Notes: generated by a model from the letters alone, not told the origin. Counted from the first letter of the stretch, positions 1 to 8,900 are shown. The stretch is DNA of 64,000 bases from Cupriavidus phytohabitans (GCF_000426345.1 NZ_AUFE01000005.1:62001-126000), one strand, 5' to 3'. Numbers and translations are program-made.

Positions 1-423
1 GCCTGGCGGCAGCACGGGCAGCGTTGCGCCGGTGAAGCGGCCCAGCGGCACGCCGACCGCATCGGCGTCGGCACCGGCCAGCAGCCATGGTTGCCAGACC
101 GGCGTGCCGCCTGCAGCAGGCAGGCAGATGCCGGCCTGCAGTCCGGTGCCGCAGTGGCCGGGTTCGGGCATGGGGTCAAGACGGCCGCTTTGGCCCTTGC
201 CTGCCGCCGCCGCCAGCAAGTCGGCTTCGCCATCGAGCAGCGCGACCTCGGCCGCCCGGAATGCGATCTCGCGATCCAGTTGCATGACCGTGAGTTGCCG
301 GCCGGCCATCAGCATCTGCAGCGTGGCGGCGGCCAGCAGCAGGACCAGCAGCAGCATCGTGCCGCATAGCAGCAGCGTGGCGGCGCCTGACTGGCGCGCG
401 GGCAGCGGTTGTCGGGTCAGCAT
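1..423 (-). CDS. pilX: PilX-like minor pilin/pilus assembly protein, C-terminus cut by window edge
   Basis: Reading the minus strand from the ATG at 423-421 gives a protein starting MLTRQPLPARQSGAATLLLC, followed by a long hydrophobic run rich in Leu, Val and Ala. This is the N-terminal layout of PilX, the minor pilin that joins PilV, PilW and PilY1 in the priming complex of type IV pili. 141 codons are visible and the frame is still open at base 1, so the 3' end lies outside the window. The start overlaps the pilW stop (417-419), as expected for a translationally coupled pilVWX operon. The identification rests on the N-terminal prepilin-like segment and gene order; the low-complexity remainder gives no further support. 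Confidence 0.72.
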   Translation of the reverse strand, partial: MLTRQPLPARQSGAATLLLCGTMLLLVLLLAAATLQMLMAGRQLTVMQLDREIAFRAAEVALLDGEADLLAAAAGKGQSGRLDPMPEPGHCGTGLQAGICLPAAGGTPVWQPWLLAGADADAVGVPLGRFTGATLPVLPPG

Positions 424-1316
424 AGCGTGTCCTGGCAGCGTGGCAGGTTGCGCAGCCGTACCGTGGTGGCGAAGACGCGGCGGGCGGTGCCTGGCACGCC
501 CGGGCCGGCGGCATCCAGGTCGGCGGCGGCGCTCCCGGCGGGTGGCGGCGGCTCGGCGTTCTCCTGGCCCGCCGCCGAGCCGGGCCGGTCGCCACGCACG
601 GCCAGCGCGACCTGCACGGCCAGTACGCGCTCCCATGCCGCTGCGCCCTGCGCCTGGATCGTGGCGGCCGGTTCATAGCGGTCGGCCACGCCGTCGCCGT
701 CGGTGTCCAGGCCGTAGCGGAACTGCAGCGACTCGACGCCGCGGACCAGCGCGCCGGAAGTCCAGCCGGTGCCATCGATCGTCCCCTGGCGGCGGGTCGG
801 GTAGCGGCACAGCAGCTGCGGCACGCCATCGCTGCCGGCTGTGACGTAAATCAGGTTGGCCGCGACGTAGTCAGGCGTCCCGTAGGGACCGGCCTGTTGC
901 GCGGCGACGCCATAGCCGCTGCAGTCGGTCATGGTCTGGTCCGGTTGCGCCAGCGCTCCCGGCAGGCCGCTGCCGTCGAAACGCACCAGCAGCGCATCGC
1001 TGCGTCCGACCCCGGCCCTGGCGCAGGACGGCAGGGGGCCGATGGCTGGCTGGCCGCAATTGTCGGCACCGCTGACGGCAGGGAATGCCGTCACTGCGGC
1101 GGTCGCCGCGCCCGCCGGTGCCATCCGCCAGCCGGCCTGCCGCAGCAACAGCGTGATGACGGCCAGCGCGCGCTGGCCGCGCTCTTCGAGCAGGATGCGA
1201 TCGGCGATCACGAGGTATGCCGCCTGTGCCGCGAGGAATGTCGATACCGCGGCTGCGGCAACAACCAGTCCGAGCGTCATGCCGACCAACAGCTCCACCA
1301 GCGTGTATCCCGGCAT
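417..1316 (-). CDS. pilW: Type IV pilus minor pilin PilW
   Basis: The product begins MPGYTLVELLVGMTLGLVVA, a class III prepilin signal: a three-residue leader, cleavage after Gly, Glu at mature position 5, then a hydrophobic helix. PilW is a minor pilin that helps initiate pilus assembly at the inner membrane. I chose the ATG at 1316-1314 because it gives a short leader directly before the cleavage motif and leaves 11 bases after pilV. An in-frame ATG at 1382 would give a 25-residue leader and overlap pilV, and cannot be excluded. The body contains an LEERGQRALAVITLLLRQAGW stretch typical of PilW. It ends 4 bases past the pilX start, so the two are coupled. Confidence 0.82.
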   Translation of the reverse strand: MPGYTLVELLVGMTLGLVVAAAAVSTFLAAQAAYLVIADRILLEERGQRALAVITLLLRQAGWRMAPAGAATAAVTAFPAVSGADNCGQPAIGPLPSCARAGVGRSDALLVRFDGSGLPGALAQPDQTMTDCSGYGVAAQQAGPYGTPDYVAANLIYVTAGSDGVPQLLCRYPTRRQGTIDGTGWTSGALVRGVESLQFRYGLDTDGDGVADRYEPAATIQAQGAAAWERVLAVQVALAVRGDRPGSAAGQENAEPPPPAGSAAADLDAAGPGVPGTARRVFATTVRLRNLPRCQDTLC

Positions 1317-1327
1317 GGTGCGAAGTC

Positions 1328-1687
1328 TCAAGGCCGCACCCACAATGCCATGCCTGACAGGCCATCCGTGCCGCCGCTCCATGTTGCGGTAACCAGCTTG
1401 TCAGCTTCCGCGCAAAGGCGCAGCGTCGGCGTTCCGGCGCACCGGTCAGGTATCGCCACGGCAGCGTCGGTCTCGGCGAACTCAAGCGCAAGGCGCGCTG
1501 ACCGGTTGATGGTTTCCTGCTCGCGCAGATGGCCCATTGCCTGGGGCGCGAGGCCCATCAAAGGCAGCAGCCCTGTGCCCAGGACGAACAACGCGCAAAG
1601 CGAATCGTGCAGCGTGAAGCCATCTGGTCCACGGCGGGTACTGGCGAGCTGTGGCGTGGACGTACGGTAGCGATGCAGATGCGGCAT
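1328..1687 (-). CDS. pilV: PilV-like minor pilin
   Basis: 119 residues. The prepilin motif GPDGFTLHDSLCALFVLGTG lies around residues 20-40, after a basic leader of about 22 residues. Position +5 of the mature protein is Asp rather than the near-invariant Glu. Location directly upstream of pilW and size support a PilV-type minor pilin. It lies downstream of the pilY1/FimT-like scar, so it may be read from whatever promoter now precedes that scar. The start at 1687 is the only ATG giving a leader before the cleavage motif. Confidence 0.7.
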   Translation of the reverse strand: MPHLHRYRTSTPQLASTRRGPDGFTLHDSLCALFVLGTGLLPLMGLAPQAMGHLREQETINRSARLALEFAETDAAVAIPDRCAGTPTLRLCAEADKLVTATWSGGTDGLSGMALWVRP

Positions 1688-1816
1688 GGGGAGTCAGCGT
1701 GACTGGCAGGGACCCCCAAGATAGCTGCCGGACGTGCGCGGCTACGTTTCCGAGCGTGAAGAATCTGCGGAATGTTGTGTCGGTTCAGCGCCGGCGAGGG
1801 CTGGCTGCAACTCGCC

Positions 1817-1980
1817 TCACTGGCACGCTGTCGACTGCGTCGCCTGCGGCCGGCAGACACGCACCCGGCCGAGCTGGCTGATGTCGACCAGCCGCTGGTT
1901 GCCGTTGCCCAGCGTCAGCAGCAACTGCGCGGATTGCATGACATCCGCCAGCGTGCGCGTATAGCCGACTGGCGAGAGTC
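1817..1980 (-). pseudogene. C-terminal fragment resembling a FimT/GspH pseudopilin
   Basis: One minus-strand frame reads LLTLGNGNQRLVDISQLGRV followed by RVCRPQ and a TGA at 1819-1817. A Gly-Arg-Val-Arg-x-Cys ending close to the C-terminus is typical of GspH/FimT pseudopilins, which commonly sit just upstream of pilV. No prepilin N-terminus or plausible start precedes it, and the upstream sequence is the pilY1-like fragment in a different frame. I read it as a remnant; the family assignment rests on a short stretch only. Confidence 0.4.
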
Positions 1981-1984
1981 GGTC

Positions 1985-2165
1985 CACTGCGTGTAGACCG
2001 GGAAGCCGTCCTTGTAGGACGCATAGCTCGAAATCGCTTCCGGCGTCGGCTGCTGGCCTTGCAGGTAGCGGATGCTTTCGTAGTACAGCTCGCTGACCGG
2101 GTCGAGCGACTTGTACACGCCGGAGCGGCCGAACTGGTTCAGGTAGTTCTTGTCGACCGTGGACG
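1985..2165 (-). pseudogene. Internal fragment of a PilY1/PilC pilus-tip adhesin
   Basis: The minus strand encodes VDKNYLNQFGRSGVYKSL, then DPVSELYYESIRYLQG and YKDGFPVYTQW. The D-P-V-S-E-x-Y-Y-E and Y-K-D-G-F-P-V segments are hallmarks of the central part of PilY1/PilC proteins, which are normally about 1000 residues or more. Here only some 60 residues survive. Upstream, a TAA in the same frame and an AT-rich stretch replace the rest of the gene; downstream the frame runs into the FimT-like fragment. PilY1 normally lies downstream of pilX, so its presence upstream of pilV implies rearrangement. Confidence 0.65.
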
Positions 2166-2313
2166 CGCCGACATACGAAAAAGGCGTTCCGACTTCGTTA
2201 TTTTGTTATTTCGGACTGCTTATTTCGGCCTGCATTCCGGCCCTTTTTGTGTCTTTGCACGGGCTCGAATGGAATGCAACGGGGATTAAACAACTAGTAA
2301 TTCGTTACTTTTG
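2166..2313. other. AT-rich island between the pil scar and nrdR
   Basis: About 150 bases are visibly poorer in G+C than the surrounding sequence, with runs such as TTATTTTGTTATTTCGG and ATTAAACAACTAGTAATTCG. I find no open frame of note and no inverted terminal repeats of an insertion sequence. It abuts the exact point where pilY1 homology stops, so it may mark the junction of an old insertion or deletion. Confidence 0.4.
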
Positions 2314-2781
2314 CTACCCCTTCCGAGGGGTGGACGCCGCGAACTCGTCCAGTACGTCGCGGAATTCCGACACATCCTCGAAACTCCGGTACACCGACGC
2401 AAAGCGGATATAGGCGATCTTGTCGAGCTTGCGCAGCTCGCGCATCACCAGCTCGCCGACCTGGCTGCTGGCGATTTCTTTCTCGCCCAGCGACAGCAGT
2501 CTTTCCTCGATGCGGGTGATGGCTTCATCGATGGCTTCAGCCGAGACCGGACGCTTGCGCAACGCCAGGCGCATCGAATCCTTCAGCTTGGCGCGCGCGT
2601 AGTCGACGCGCGAGCCGTTTTTCTTGACGATGGCGGGGAAGAACAGCTCGATCCGCTCATAGGTGGTGAAGCGGCGGTCGCAGGACTCGCAGCGGCGGCG
2701 CCGGCGTACGGCATCGCCGTCTTCCGACATGCGCGTGTCGAGCACCTGGGTATTGGAATGACCGCAAAAGGGGCATTTCAT
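2314..2781 (-). CDS. nrdR: Transcriptional repressor NrdR
   Basis: 155 residues, the usual length. The N-terminal zinc ribbon is [17 protein letters not shown] with a second Cys pair in [12 protein letters not shown] (around residues 31-42), followed by the ATP-cone domain ([18 protein letters not shown]). NrdR senses dATP/ATP and represses ribonucleotide reductase genes through NrdR boxes. It lies downstream of glyA on the same strand, a conserved betaproteobacterial order, separated by about 150 bases that include a GC-rich hairpin. Confidence 0.97.
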   Translation of the reverse strand: MKCPFCGHSNTQVLDTRMSEDGDAVRRRRRCESCDRRFTTYERIELFFPAIVKKNGSRVDYARAKLKDSMRLALRKRPVSAEAIDEAITRIEERLLSLGEKEIASSQVGELVMRELRKLDKIAYIRFASVYRSFEDVSEFRDVLDEFAASTPRKG

Positions 2782-2910
2782 GCCTGACCACCTTCAGTTG
2801 AATTCCGCCGCCTGTTCCGCGTGGGTGTTCCGCGGAGGCGGGGCGGGTTGGCGAGGCCCGCAAGCCGGACCGCCTGTGTCATGTGACAGGGCGCGGCTTG
2901 CGGGGCTGCC

Positions 2911-2930
2911 GGCCACCCTCGCGGGTGGCC
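2911..2930 (-). terminator. GC-rich hairpin between glyA and nrdR
   Basis: GGCCACCC at 2911-2918 pairs with GGGTGGCC at 2923-2930 across a 4-base loop, 9 bases after the glyA stop. There is no T-run on the minus strand, so it may attenuate or stabilise the glyA transcript rather than terminate it fully. Confidence 0.35.
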
Positions 2931-2938
2931 TGGAAGCA

Positions 2939-4186
2939 TCAGCCGTAGACCGGGAAACGCTTGGTCAGGGCAGCCACCTGCTCGCGCACGCTGGCGATGT
3001 TGGCGGCGTCGTGCGGGTTCTCCAGCACGTCGGCGATCAGGTTGCCGACGATGCGCGCTTCTTCTTCCTTGAAGCCGCGGGTGGTCATGGCCGGCGAGCC
3101 CAGGCGGATGCCCGAGGTCACGAACGGCTTTTCCGGATCGTTCGGGATGGCGTTCTTGTTGACGGTGATGTGCGCCTCGCCCAGGATGCGCTCGGCGTCC
3201 TTGCCGGTGATGTTCTTGGCGCGCAGGTCGACCAGCATCACGTGGCTTTCGGTGCGGCCCGAGACGATGCGCAGGCCGCGCGCGATCAGGGTCTCGGCCA
3301 GCACGGCGGCGTTCTTCACCACTTGCTGCTGGTATTCCTTGAACTCGGGCGTCAGCGCTTCCTTGAACGCCACCGCCTTGCCGGCGATCACGTGCATCAG
3401 CGGGCCGCCCTGGATGCCAGGGAAGATCGCCGAGTTGATGGCCTTCTCATGCTCGGCCTTCATCAGGATCACGCCGCCGCGCGGGCCGCGCAGGCTCTTG
3501 TGCGTGGTGGTGGTGACAAAGTCGGCGTGCGGCACCGGGTTCGGGTAGACACCAGCGGCGATCAGGCCGGCGTAGTGGGCCATGTCGACCATGAAATAGG
3601 CACCGATCGACTTGGCGACGCGGCTGATGCGCTCGAAGTCGATGCGCAGCGCGAAGGCCGAGGCGCCGGCGATGATCAGCTTGGGCTTTTTCTCTTGCGC
3701 CAGCTTTTCCAGCGCGTCGTAGTCGATGTCTTCCTGCGCGTTCAGGCCATAGCTGACCACGTTGAACCACTTGCCGCTCATGTTCAGCGCCATGCCGTGG
3801 GTCAGGTGGCCGCCTTCGGCCAGGCTCATGCCCATGATGGTGTCGCCCGGCTTGAGCACGGCGAAGTACACGCCCTGGTTGGCCTGCGAACCCGAATTGG
3901 GCTGCACGTTGGCGGCCTCGGCGCCGAACAGCTGCTTGACGCGGTCGATGGCGAGCTGCTCGACCATGTCGACAAACTCGCAGCCACCGTAGTAGCGCTT
4001 GCCGGGATAGCCCTCGGCGTACTTGTTGGTCAGTTGCGAACCCTGCGCGGCCATCACGGCCGGCGAGGTGTAGTTTTCGGAGGCGATCAGCTCGATGTGG
4101 TCTTCCTGCCGCTGGTTTTCCTTCTGGATGGCGGCAAAGACCTCAGGGTCGATCTGGTCGATCGTGAAACGGCTGCGTTCGAACAT
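2939..4186 (-). CDS. glyA: Serine hydroxymethyltransferase
   Basis: 415 residues starting [21 protein letters not shown]. coli GlyA has 417. It interconverts serine and glycine with tetrahydrofolate and supplies one-carbon units. The PLP lysine lies in [15 protein letters not shown], and conserved [10 protein letters not shown] and [11 protein letters not shown] segments are present. The frame stays open upstream to 4483, but homologues begin at this Met, and the upstream extension has no family resemblance. Confidence 0.98.
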   Translation of the reverse strand: MFERSRFTIDQIDPEVFAAIQKENQRQEDHIELIASENYTSPAVMAAQGSQLTNKYAEGYPGKRYYGGCEFVDMVEQLAIDRVKQLFGAEAANVQPNSGSQANQGVYFAVLKPGDTIMGMSLAEGGHLTHGMALNMSGKWFNVVSYGLNAQEDIDYDALEKLAQEKKPKLIIAGASAFALRIDFERISRVAKSIGAYFMVDMAHYAGLIAAGVYPNPVPHADFVTTTTHKSLRGPRGGVILMKAEHEKAINSAIFPGIQGGPLMHVIAGKAVAFKEALTPEFKEYQQQVVKNAAVLAETLIARGLRIVSGRTESHVMLVDLRAKNITGKDAERILGEAHITVNKNAIPNDPEKPFVTSGIRLGSPAMTTRGFKEEEARIVGNLIADVLENPHDAANIASVREQVAALTKRFPVYG

Positions 4187-4575
4187 GGCGAGACTCGTCT
4201 GAAAAAAGGGAATCCGATTCAAGCATCGGGAGCATCGGTTAGGGCGCGCGGGGAAGGCTAGCGGCGACCGGCGCTGGCGGCACTTTGCAGCCGTCGGCGC
4301 AGGGCGCACCCTGCTTCCCATTCGCTGCCCAGGCGAGCGGCAGGCGTGTGAAACGACACGCCAGAGAACTTGCGCTTCCTCGTGGTAGTGCCCACTGACT
4401 TCGCCAGTCGCGCAAGGTGGAATGGTTGCGCGCAGTGTAGCGCGTAGAGTGCGCCCGCCGCAAGCCGTCAACCCGCCAGCCAAGGCTGGTCAAGGGCTGG
4501 CCAGCAACTTGCTGTTGCAAACTCGTACCGCGGGTTTACACGAAACCGCGTTCGCTCTCCGTTACAATCGCGGCC
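4187..4575. other. Intergenic region between divergent glyA and ybgC
   Basis: 389 bases holding the upstream regions of glyA (leftward) and the tol operon (rightward). I see no protein-coding signal with family resemblance. I looked for a glycine or tetrahydrofolate riboswitch ahead of glyA and recognise none. On the plus strand a TACAAT hexamer at 4563-4568 lies only 7 bases before the ybgC ATG. Confidence 0.5.
4563..4568 (+). promoter_or_regulatory. Candidate -10 box for the tol-pal operon
   Basis: TACAAT (one mismatch to TATAAT) ends 7 bases before the ybgC start codon. No good -35 lies at 16-18 bases; TTTACA at 4535-4540 is 22 bases away. If used, transcription would start about at the ATG and give a leaderless or nearly leaderless mRNA. 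A promoter further upstream is equally possible. Confidence 0.3.
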
Positions 4576-4980
4576 ATGACAAACTTTGTCTGGACCCTGC
4601 GGGTGTACTGGGAAGACACCGACGCGGGTGGCGTAGTGTTCTACGCCAACTACCTCAAGTTCTTCGAACGGGCCCGCACCGAGTGGCTGCGTTCGCTCGG
4701 TATCGAGCAGCAGGCGCTGGCCGACGAGGCCGGCGTGGTCTTCATCGTCCGTAGCACGGCGGTGGACTACAATGCGCCCGCCCGCCTCGATGACCAGCTC
4801 GAGATCCGAACGCGCATCGACCGGGTCGGCCCGGCCTCGGTCCAGTTCACGCAGGAAGCCTGGCGTGACGAGCTGATGCTTGCATCCGGCGCCATCCGCG
4901 TCGGATGTGTCGATCGAAGCACTTTCCGTCCCGCCCCGATTCCCGCCCCCGTCCTAGCTACCATCAAGTCCGCCCGATGA
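4576..4980 (+). CDS. ybgC: Tol-Pal system acyl-CoA thioesterase YbgC
   Basis: 134 residues of the hot-dog fold. The catalytic signature EDTDAGGVVFYANYLKFFER lies around residues 13-32, with the active-site Asp in DTDAGG. YbgC hydrolyses acyl-CoA or acyl-ACP thioesters and is nearly always the first gene of the tol-pal cluster. The stop codon overlaps the tolQ start (ATGA), which implies translational coupling. Confidence 0.95.
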   Translation: MTNFVWTLRVYWEDTDAGGVVFYANYLKFFERARTEWLRSLGIEQQALADEAGVVFIVRSTAVDYNAPARLDDQLEIRTRIDRVGPASVQFTQEAWRDELMLASGAIRVGCVDRSTFRPAPIPAPVLATIKSAR

Positions 4981-5660
4981 ATCCCGTGACCGTCACGCAA
5001 GACATGTCGATCGTAACGCTGGTGCTCCACGCCAGCCTGCTGGCACAGGCCGTCATGGCGCTGTTGCTCGTCATGTCGCTGTTTTCGTGGACCTATATCT
5101 TCCGCAAGCACCTGGCGCTGCGCTCGGCGCGCACCCAGACAGAGGGGTTCGAGCGCGACTTCTGGGCTGGCGGCGACCTGCAGGCGCTATATAACAGTGC
5201 CGTCAACAACCGCCACAACACCGGCGCGCTCGAGCGGATCTTCGAATCCGGCATGGGCGAGTTCCTGAAGGCGCGCGAGCGCGGCAACGATTCCGGCGCG
5301 CTGCTCGACGCGGCCCGCCGCGCCATGCGCGCCGCCTACCAGCGCGAGATGGATGTGCTCGAGTCGCACCTGCCGTTCCTGGCCTCGGTGGGCTCGGTCA
5401 GCCCGTATATCGGCCTGTTCGGCACGGTGTGGGGGATCATGAACGCATTCCGCGGCCTGTCAAATGTGCAGCAGGCCACGCTGGCATCGGTGGCCCCCGG
5501 CATTGCCGAGGCGCTGGTGGCCACTGCGATCGGCCTGTTCGCGGCGATCCCGGCGGTGATCGCCTATAACCGCTATGCCACCGAAATCGACCGCCTCGCG
5601 ATCCGTTTCGAAAGCTTCATGGAAGAGTTCCTGAACATCCTGCAACGGCAGACCCGCTAA
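4977..5660 (+). CDS. tolQ: TolQ, Tol-Pal proton channel subunit
   Basis: 227 residues from the ATG that overlaps the ybgC stop; longer in-frame starts lie inside ybgC. There are three membrane helices: around 20-40 (LLAQAVMALLLVMSLFSW), then two after a large cytoplasmic loop (LPFLASVGSVSPYIGLFGTV and GIAEALVATAIGLFAAIPAV). These are typical of the TolQ/ExbB/MotA family. With TolR it uses proton-motive force to energise TolA for outer-membrane constriction during division. Confidence 0.97.
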   Translation: MNPVTVTQDMSIVTLVLHASLLAQAVMALLLVMSLFSWTYIFRKHLALRSARTQTEGFERDFWAGGDLQALYNSAVNNRHNTGALERIFESGMGEFLKARERGNDSGALLDAARRAMRAAYQREMDVLESHLPFLASVGSVSPYIGLFGTVWGIMNAFRGLSNVQQATLASVAPGIAEALVATAIGLFAAIPAVIAYNRYATEIDRLAIRFESFMEEFLNILQRQTR

Positions 5661-5723
5661 CCGAATCCAAGACAGGCAGTCCGGGTGACCGCCCGGGCTC
5701 CCGTCGTTTCCAGGAGTCCTGCA

Positions 5724-6167
5724 ATGGCAGCCATTCAGCGCCGCGGCGGTTCGCGCCGCCGGGCAAGCGCCGACATCAATGTCGTGCCATATATCGATGT
5801 CATGCTCGTGCTGCTGGTCATCTTCATGGTGGCAGCGCCGATCGTGAGCCCCGCCACCGTGGACTTGCCCACCGTGGCCAACGCCACGCCGCAGCAGAAG
5901 GCGCCGCCGATCGTCGTCACCGTGCACGAGAACGGCGACCTGACCGCGCGCGGCAAGGACAACGCCGGCAATGCCTTCGAGCGCAAGCTCGATAAGCAGG
6001 GCCTGCTCGATTTCGTGCACCAGCGCCAGAACGAGAACCCGGACCAGCCGGTGGTGATCGCCGCCGACCGTTCGGTGAAGTATGAAGCCGTGCTCGATGT
6101 CATGTCGGTCCTGAAGGCCGACGGCATCAAGCGCGTGGGCCTGATGGTCAAGTCCAAGACTTCCTGA
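5724..6167 (+). CDS. tolR: TolR, Tol-Pal proton channel subunit
   Basis: 147 residues. Start chosen at 5724 because an AGGAG lies 8-9 bases upstream; an in-frame start at 5685 has no such site. A single N-terminal membrane helix contains the conserved proton-carrying Asp in NVVPYIDVMLVLLVIFMVA, followed by a periplasmic ExbD/TolR domain ending in ADGIKRVGLMV. It is the partner of the preceding TolQ. Confidence 0.96.
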   Translation: MAAIQRRGGSRRRASADINVVPYIDVMLVLLVIFMVAAPIVSPATVDLPTVANATPQQKAPPIVVTVHENGDLTARGKDNAGNAFERKLDKQGLLDFVHQRQNENPDQPVVIAADRSVKYEAVLDVMSVLKADGIKRVGLMVKSKTS

Positions 6168-6237
6168 CGCGTTGAACCCGTATAGAAGCCGCATTGATGC
6201 GCCCGACTGACAGCCTTTGCGATTGCCGTTGCGCCCG

Positions 6238-7326
6238 ATGAATACCGTCGCCGCCTATCCCTACCAGCCGGTGAAAGAGCGGGGAACCATGCGTTCCTTC
6301 ACGCTCGCGCTCGTCATGCACCTGCTGCTGGGCATCGTGCTGTATTACGGCGTGCACTGGCAGAGCAGCACGCCGGTCGGCGCCGAGGCCGAGCTGTGGG
6401 AAGAGATTCCCGCCGCCACCGCGCCGCCACCGACGCCGCGCGAGCCCGAGCCCGAGCCGGTGGTGCAGCCGCGCCCCGTGCCCGCGCCGCCGGCGCCGCA
6501 GGTGAAGAGCAAGGTCGAGGAAGACGCCGACATCGCGCTCGAGAAGAAGAAGCGCCAGGCCGAGGCCGCTGCGCGCGAGGAAGCCGAGCGCAAGGAAGCG
6601 GCCCGCAAGGAGGTCGCGCGCAAGGAAGAGGCCCGCAAGGAAGAGGCCCGGAAGGAAGAGGCCCGCAAGGAAGAGGCGCGCAAGGAAGCCGAGCGGAAAG
6701 AGGCCGAACGCAAAGTGGCCGAGCGCAAGGAAGCTGAACGCAAGGAAGCGCAGCGCAAGGAAGACGCGAAGAAAAAGGCCGCGCAGCAGGAGCAGGACCG
6801 CAAGGAACAGGCGGAGCGCGAGCGCAAGGAAGCCGCCGACGCCAAGGCCAAGGCGCAGGCCGACGCCAAGGCGAAGGCCCAGGCCGAGGCGAAGGCCAAG
6901 GCACAGGCCGATGCCAAGGCCAAGGCGCAGTCGGAGGCGGCTGCCAATGCACAGCGCAAGAGCGAGCTGGCGCGCCTGCAGGCGCTGGCCGGTGGCGGCG
7001 CCGGCGGCGGCGGCGTGGGCAGCACGACCGGCGCGGGCGCCGGTGGCGGCGGCAAGGCGTCGCCGGGCTATGCCGACCGCGTGCGCCGCCGGGTGAAGCC
7101 GAACATCGTGTTCACGGAAGACGTGCCAGGCAATCCGAGCGCGGTGGTATCGGTGCGACTGGCACCGGACGGCTCGCTGATGTCCGCGCGGCTGTCCAAG
7201 TCCAGCGGCAATTCGGCGTGGGACAACGCCGTGCTGCGCGCGGTCGAGCGTTCTGACCCGCTGCCGCGCGACGAGGACGGCAAGGCGCCGGCCAGCTTTA
7301 CTATCACCTTCCGGCCGAAGGACTGA
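6238..7326 (+). CDS. tolA: TolA, envelope-spanning link of the Tol-Pal system
   Basis: 362 residues. One membrane helix (about 20-39, FTLALVMHLLLGIVLYYGV), a Pro-rich stretch, then a long charged helical domain (about 100-240) made first of RKEEA/RKEAE pentapeptides and then of AKAKAQAD-type repeats, a Gly-rich linker, and a C-terminal domain containing GNSAWDNAVLRAVERSDPLP. This three-domain layout is diagnostic of TolA. The ATG at 6238 was preferred to upstream TTG codons. The repeated codons create long shadow frames on the other strand. Confidence 0.96.
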   Translation: MNTVAAYPYQPVKERGTMRSFTLALVMHLLLGIVLYYGVHWQSSTPVGAEAELWEEIPAATAPPPTPREPEPEPVVQPRPVPAPPAPQVKSKVEEDADIALEKKKRQAEAAAREEAERKEAARKEVARKEEARKEEARKEEARKEEARKEAERKEAERKVAERKEAERKEAQRKEDAKKKAAQQEQDRKEQAERERKEAADAKAKAQADAKAKAQAEAKAKAQADAKAKAQSEAAANAQRKSELARLQALAGGGAGGGGVGSTTGAGAGGGGKASPGYADRVRRRVKPNIVFTEDVPGNPSAVVSVRLAPDGSLMSARLSKSSGNSAWDNAVLRAVERSDPLPRDEDGKAPASFTITFRPKD

Positions 7327-7532
7327 GTGACCGGCACGCCATGATTTGCAACATAATGCAACCTTCATCGCCGGCTTTTAGTCCCAACGCTACGATGGCA
7401 GGTTGCCTGACGCAGCCGGCAGTGTGCAGACCGCACGCACAACGGGGATGCGCCATGCGCGGTCCTGCCCGTGTTGCCGTCTGCCTGATTCCTGCCGTGC
7501 CCGACGAATCTTGAAATCGACTGAGGAGCAGC

Positions 7533-8885
7533 ATGCGAAAGCTTTGGGCCCCCAACTGGCTGTCCGAGAGGCGGCACAATGCAAACCAACGAGCCGCCCG
7601 CCGGGCGGGACGCCGCGCGCTGATGGCGTGGCTGGCCGCGGCACTGACCGTGGCCGCCGGCGCCGCGCACGCGCAGCTCAACGTTGAAATCTCCGGGGTC
7701 GGCTCCAGCCAGATCCCGGTCGCTACCGCCAATTTCCAGGGCGAGGCCCAGGCCCCGCAAAACCTGACCGCGATCATCCGTGCCGACCTGGCGCGCAGCG
7801 GCCGCCTGCGCAATGTCGACCCGGGCGGCGCCACGGTGGCGGAATCCGCCAATGTCGACCTGGGCAGCTGGAAGTCGCGCGGCGCCGACGCCTTCGTCGC
7901 CGGCAGCGTGACCCCGGCCGGCGGCGGCCAGTACGAGGTGCGTTTCCGCCTGTACGACACGGTCAAGGGCCAGAGCCTGGGCGGGCTGGCCTTCACCGTC
8001 AACCAGGCCCAGCTGCGCGTGACCGCGCACAAGATCGCCGACTACATCTATGAAAAGCTGCTGGGCGAGCGCGGCGTGTTTGCCACGCGCCTGTCGTACG
8101 TGTCCAAGGTAGGCGGCAAATACCAGCTGCTGATCTCGGACTCGGATGGCCAGAACTCGCAGGTGGCGCTGACCAGCAACGAGCCGATCATCTCGCCGTC
8201 GTGGTCGCCGGACGGCCGCCGCGTGGCCTATGTCTCGTTCGAAGCCAAGAAGCCGGTCGTGTACGTGCACGATCTCGCCAGCGGCAAGCGCACGCTGGTG
8301 TCGAACCAGAAGGGCAACAACAGCGCGCCGTCGTGGTCGCCTGACGGCCAGCGCCTGGCGCTGGCGCTGTCGCGCGACGGCAATACCCAGATCTACCAGG
8401 TGAACGCCGACGGTTCGGGCATCCGCCGCCTGTCGCGCAGCAGCGCCATCGACACCGAGCCGCAGTACTCGCCCGATGGCCGCAGCATCTACTTCACCAG
8501 CGACCGCGGCGGTGCGCCGCAGGTCTATCGCATGCCCGCCGGCGGCGAAGAAGCCGGCGCGGCACAGCGTGTCACCTTCAAGGGCAGCTACAACGTGAGC
8601 CCGCGCGTCTCGCCGGACGGCAAGTACCTGGCGTACATCTCGCGCGCGGGCGGCTTCAAGCTGCAACTGCAGGACCTGAGCAACGGCGACGTGACGTCGC
8701 TGACGGATACGGCCAACGACGAGGCCCCGAGCTTCGCCGCCAACGGCAAGTACATTCTCTATGCCACCCGCGTGGGCGGTCGCGCGGTGCTGGCGGCGGT
8801 GTCCACTGACGGGCGTACCCGGCAGGTTCTGTCCCTCCAGTCCGGCGATGTTCGCGAGCCGTCCTGGGGTCCTTTCATGCAATAA
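7533..8885 (+). CDS. tolB: TolB, periplasmic beta-propeller of the Tol-Pal system
   Basis: 450 residues. A basic N-region and hydrophobic core ([18 protein letters not shown]) end at a signal peptidase I site [10 protein letters not shown]. The N-terminal domain is followed by repeated blades with [30 protein letters not shown] and [15 protein letters not shown], the TolB WD-like repeats. It sits 206 bases after tolA and directly before pal, its binding partner. The leader is long (about 46 residues); a later Met at residue 31 would still give a signal peptide. Confidence 0.97.
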   Translation: MRKLWAPNWLSERRHNANQRAARRAGRRALMAWLAAALTVAAGAAHAQLNVEISGVGSSQIPVATANFQGEAQAPQNLTAIIRADLARSGRLRNVDPGGATVAESANVDLGSWKSRGADAFVAGSVTPAGGGQYEVRFRLYDTVKGQSLGGLAFTVNQAQLRVTAHKIADYIYEKLLGERGVFATRLSYVSKVGGKYQLLISDSDGQNSQVALTSNEPIISPSWSPDGRRVAYVSFEAKKPVVYVHDLASGKRTLVSNQKGNNSAPSWSPDGQRLALALSRDGNTQIYQVNADGSGIRRLSRSSAIDTEPQYSPDGRSIYFTSDRGGAPQVYRMPAGGEEAGAAQRVTFKGSYNVSPRVSPDGKYLAYISRAGGFKLQLQDLSNGDVTSLTDTANDEAPSFAANGKYILYATRVGGRAVLAAVSTDGRTRQVLSLQSGDVREPSWGPFMQ

Positions 8886-8900
8886 CAGGAGTCATTCACC

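Noticed and set aside
2228..2250. GGCC...GGCC followed by TTTTTG as a plus-strand terminator
   Set aside because: The stem is only 4 bp and no plus-strand gene ends upstream.
4187..4575. Glycine or tetrahydrofolate riboswitch upstream of glyA
   Set aside because: I looked for conserved aptamer cores in the 389-base region and found none; no plausible expression platform precedes the start.
6590..6960. Tandem repeats in tolA considered as a CRISPR-like array
   Set aside because: Repeats are contiguous codon units without spacers inside a complete TolA reading frame.
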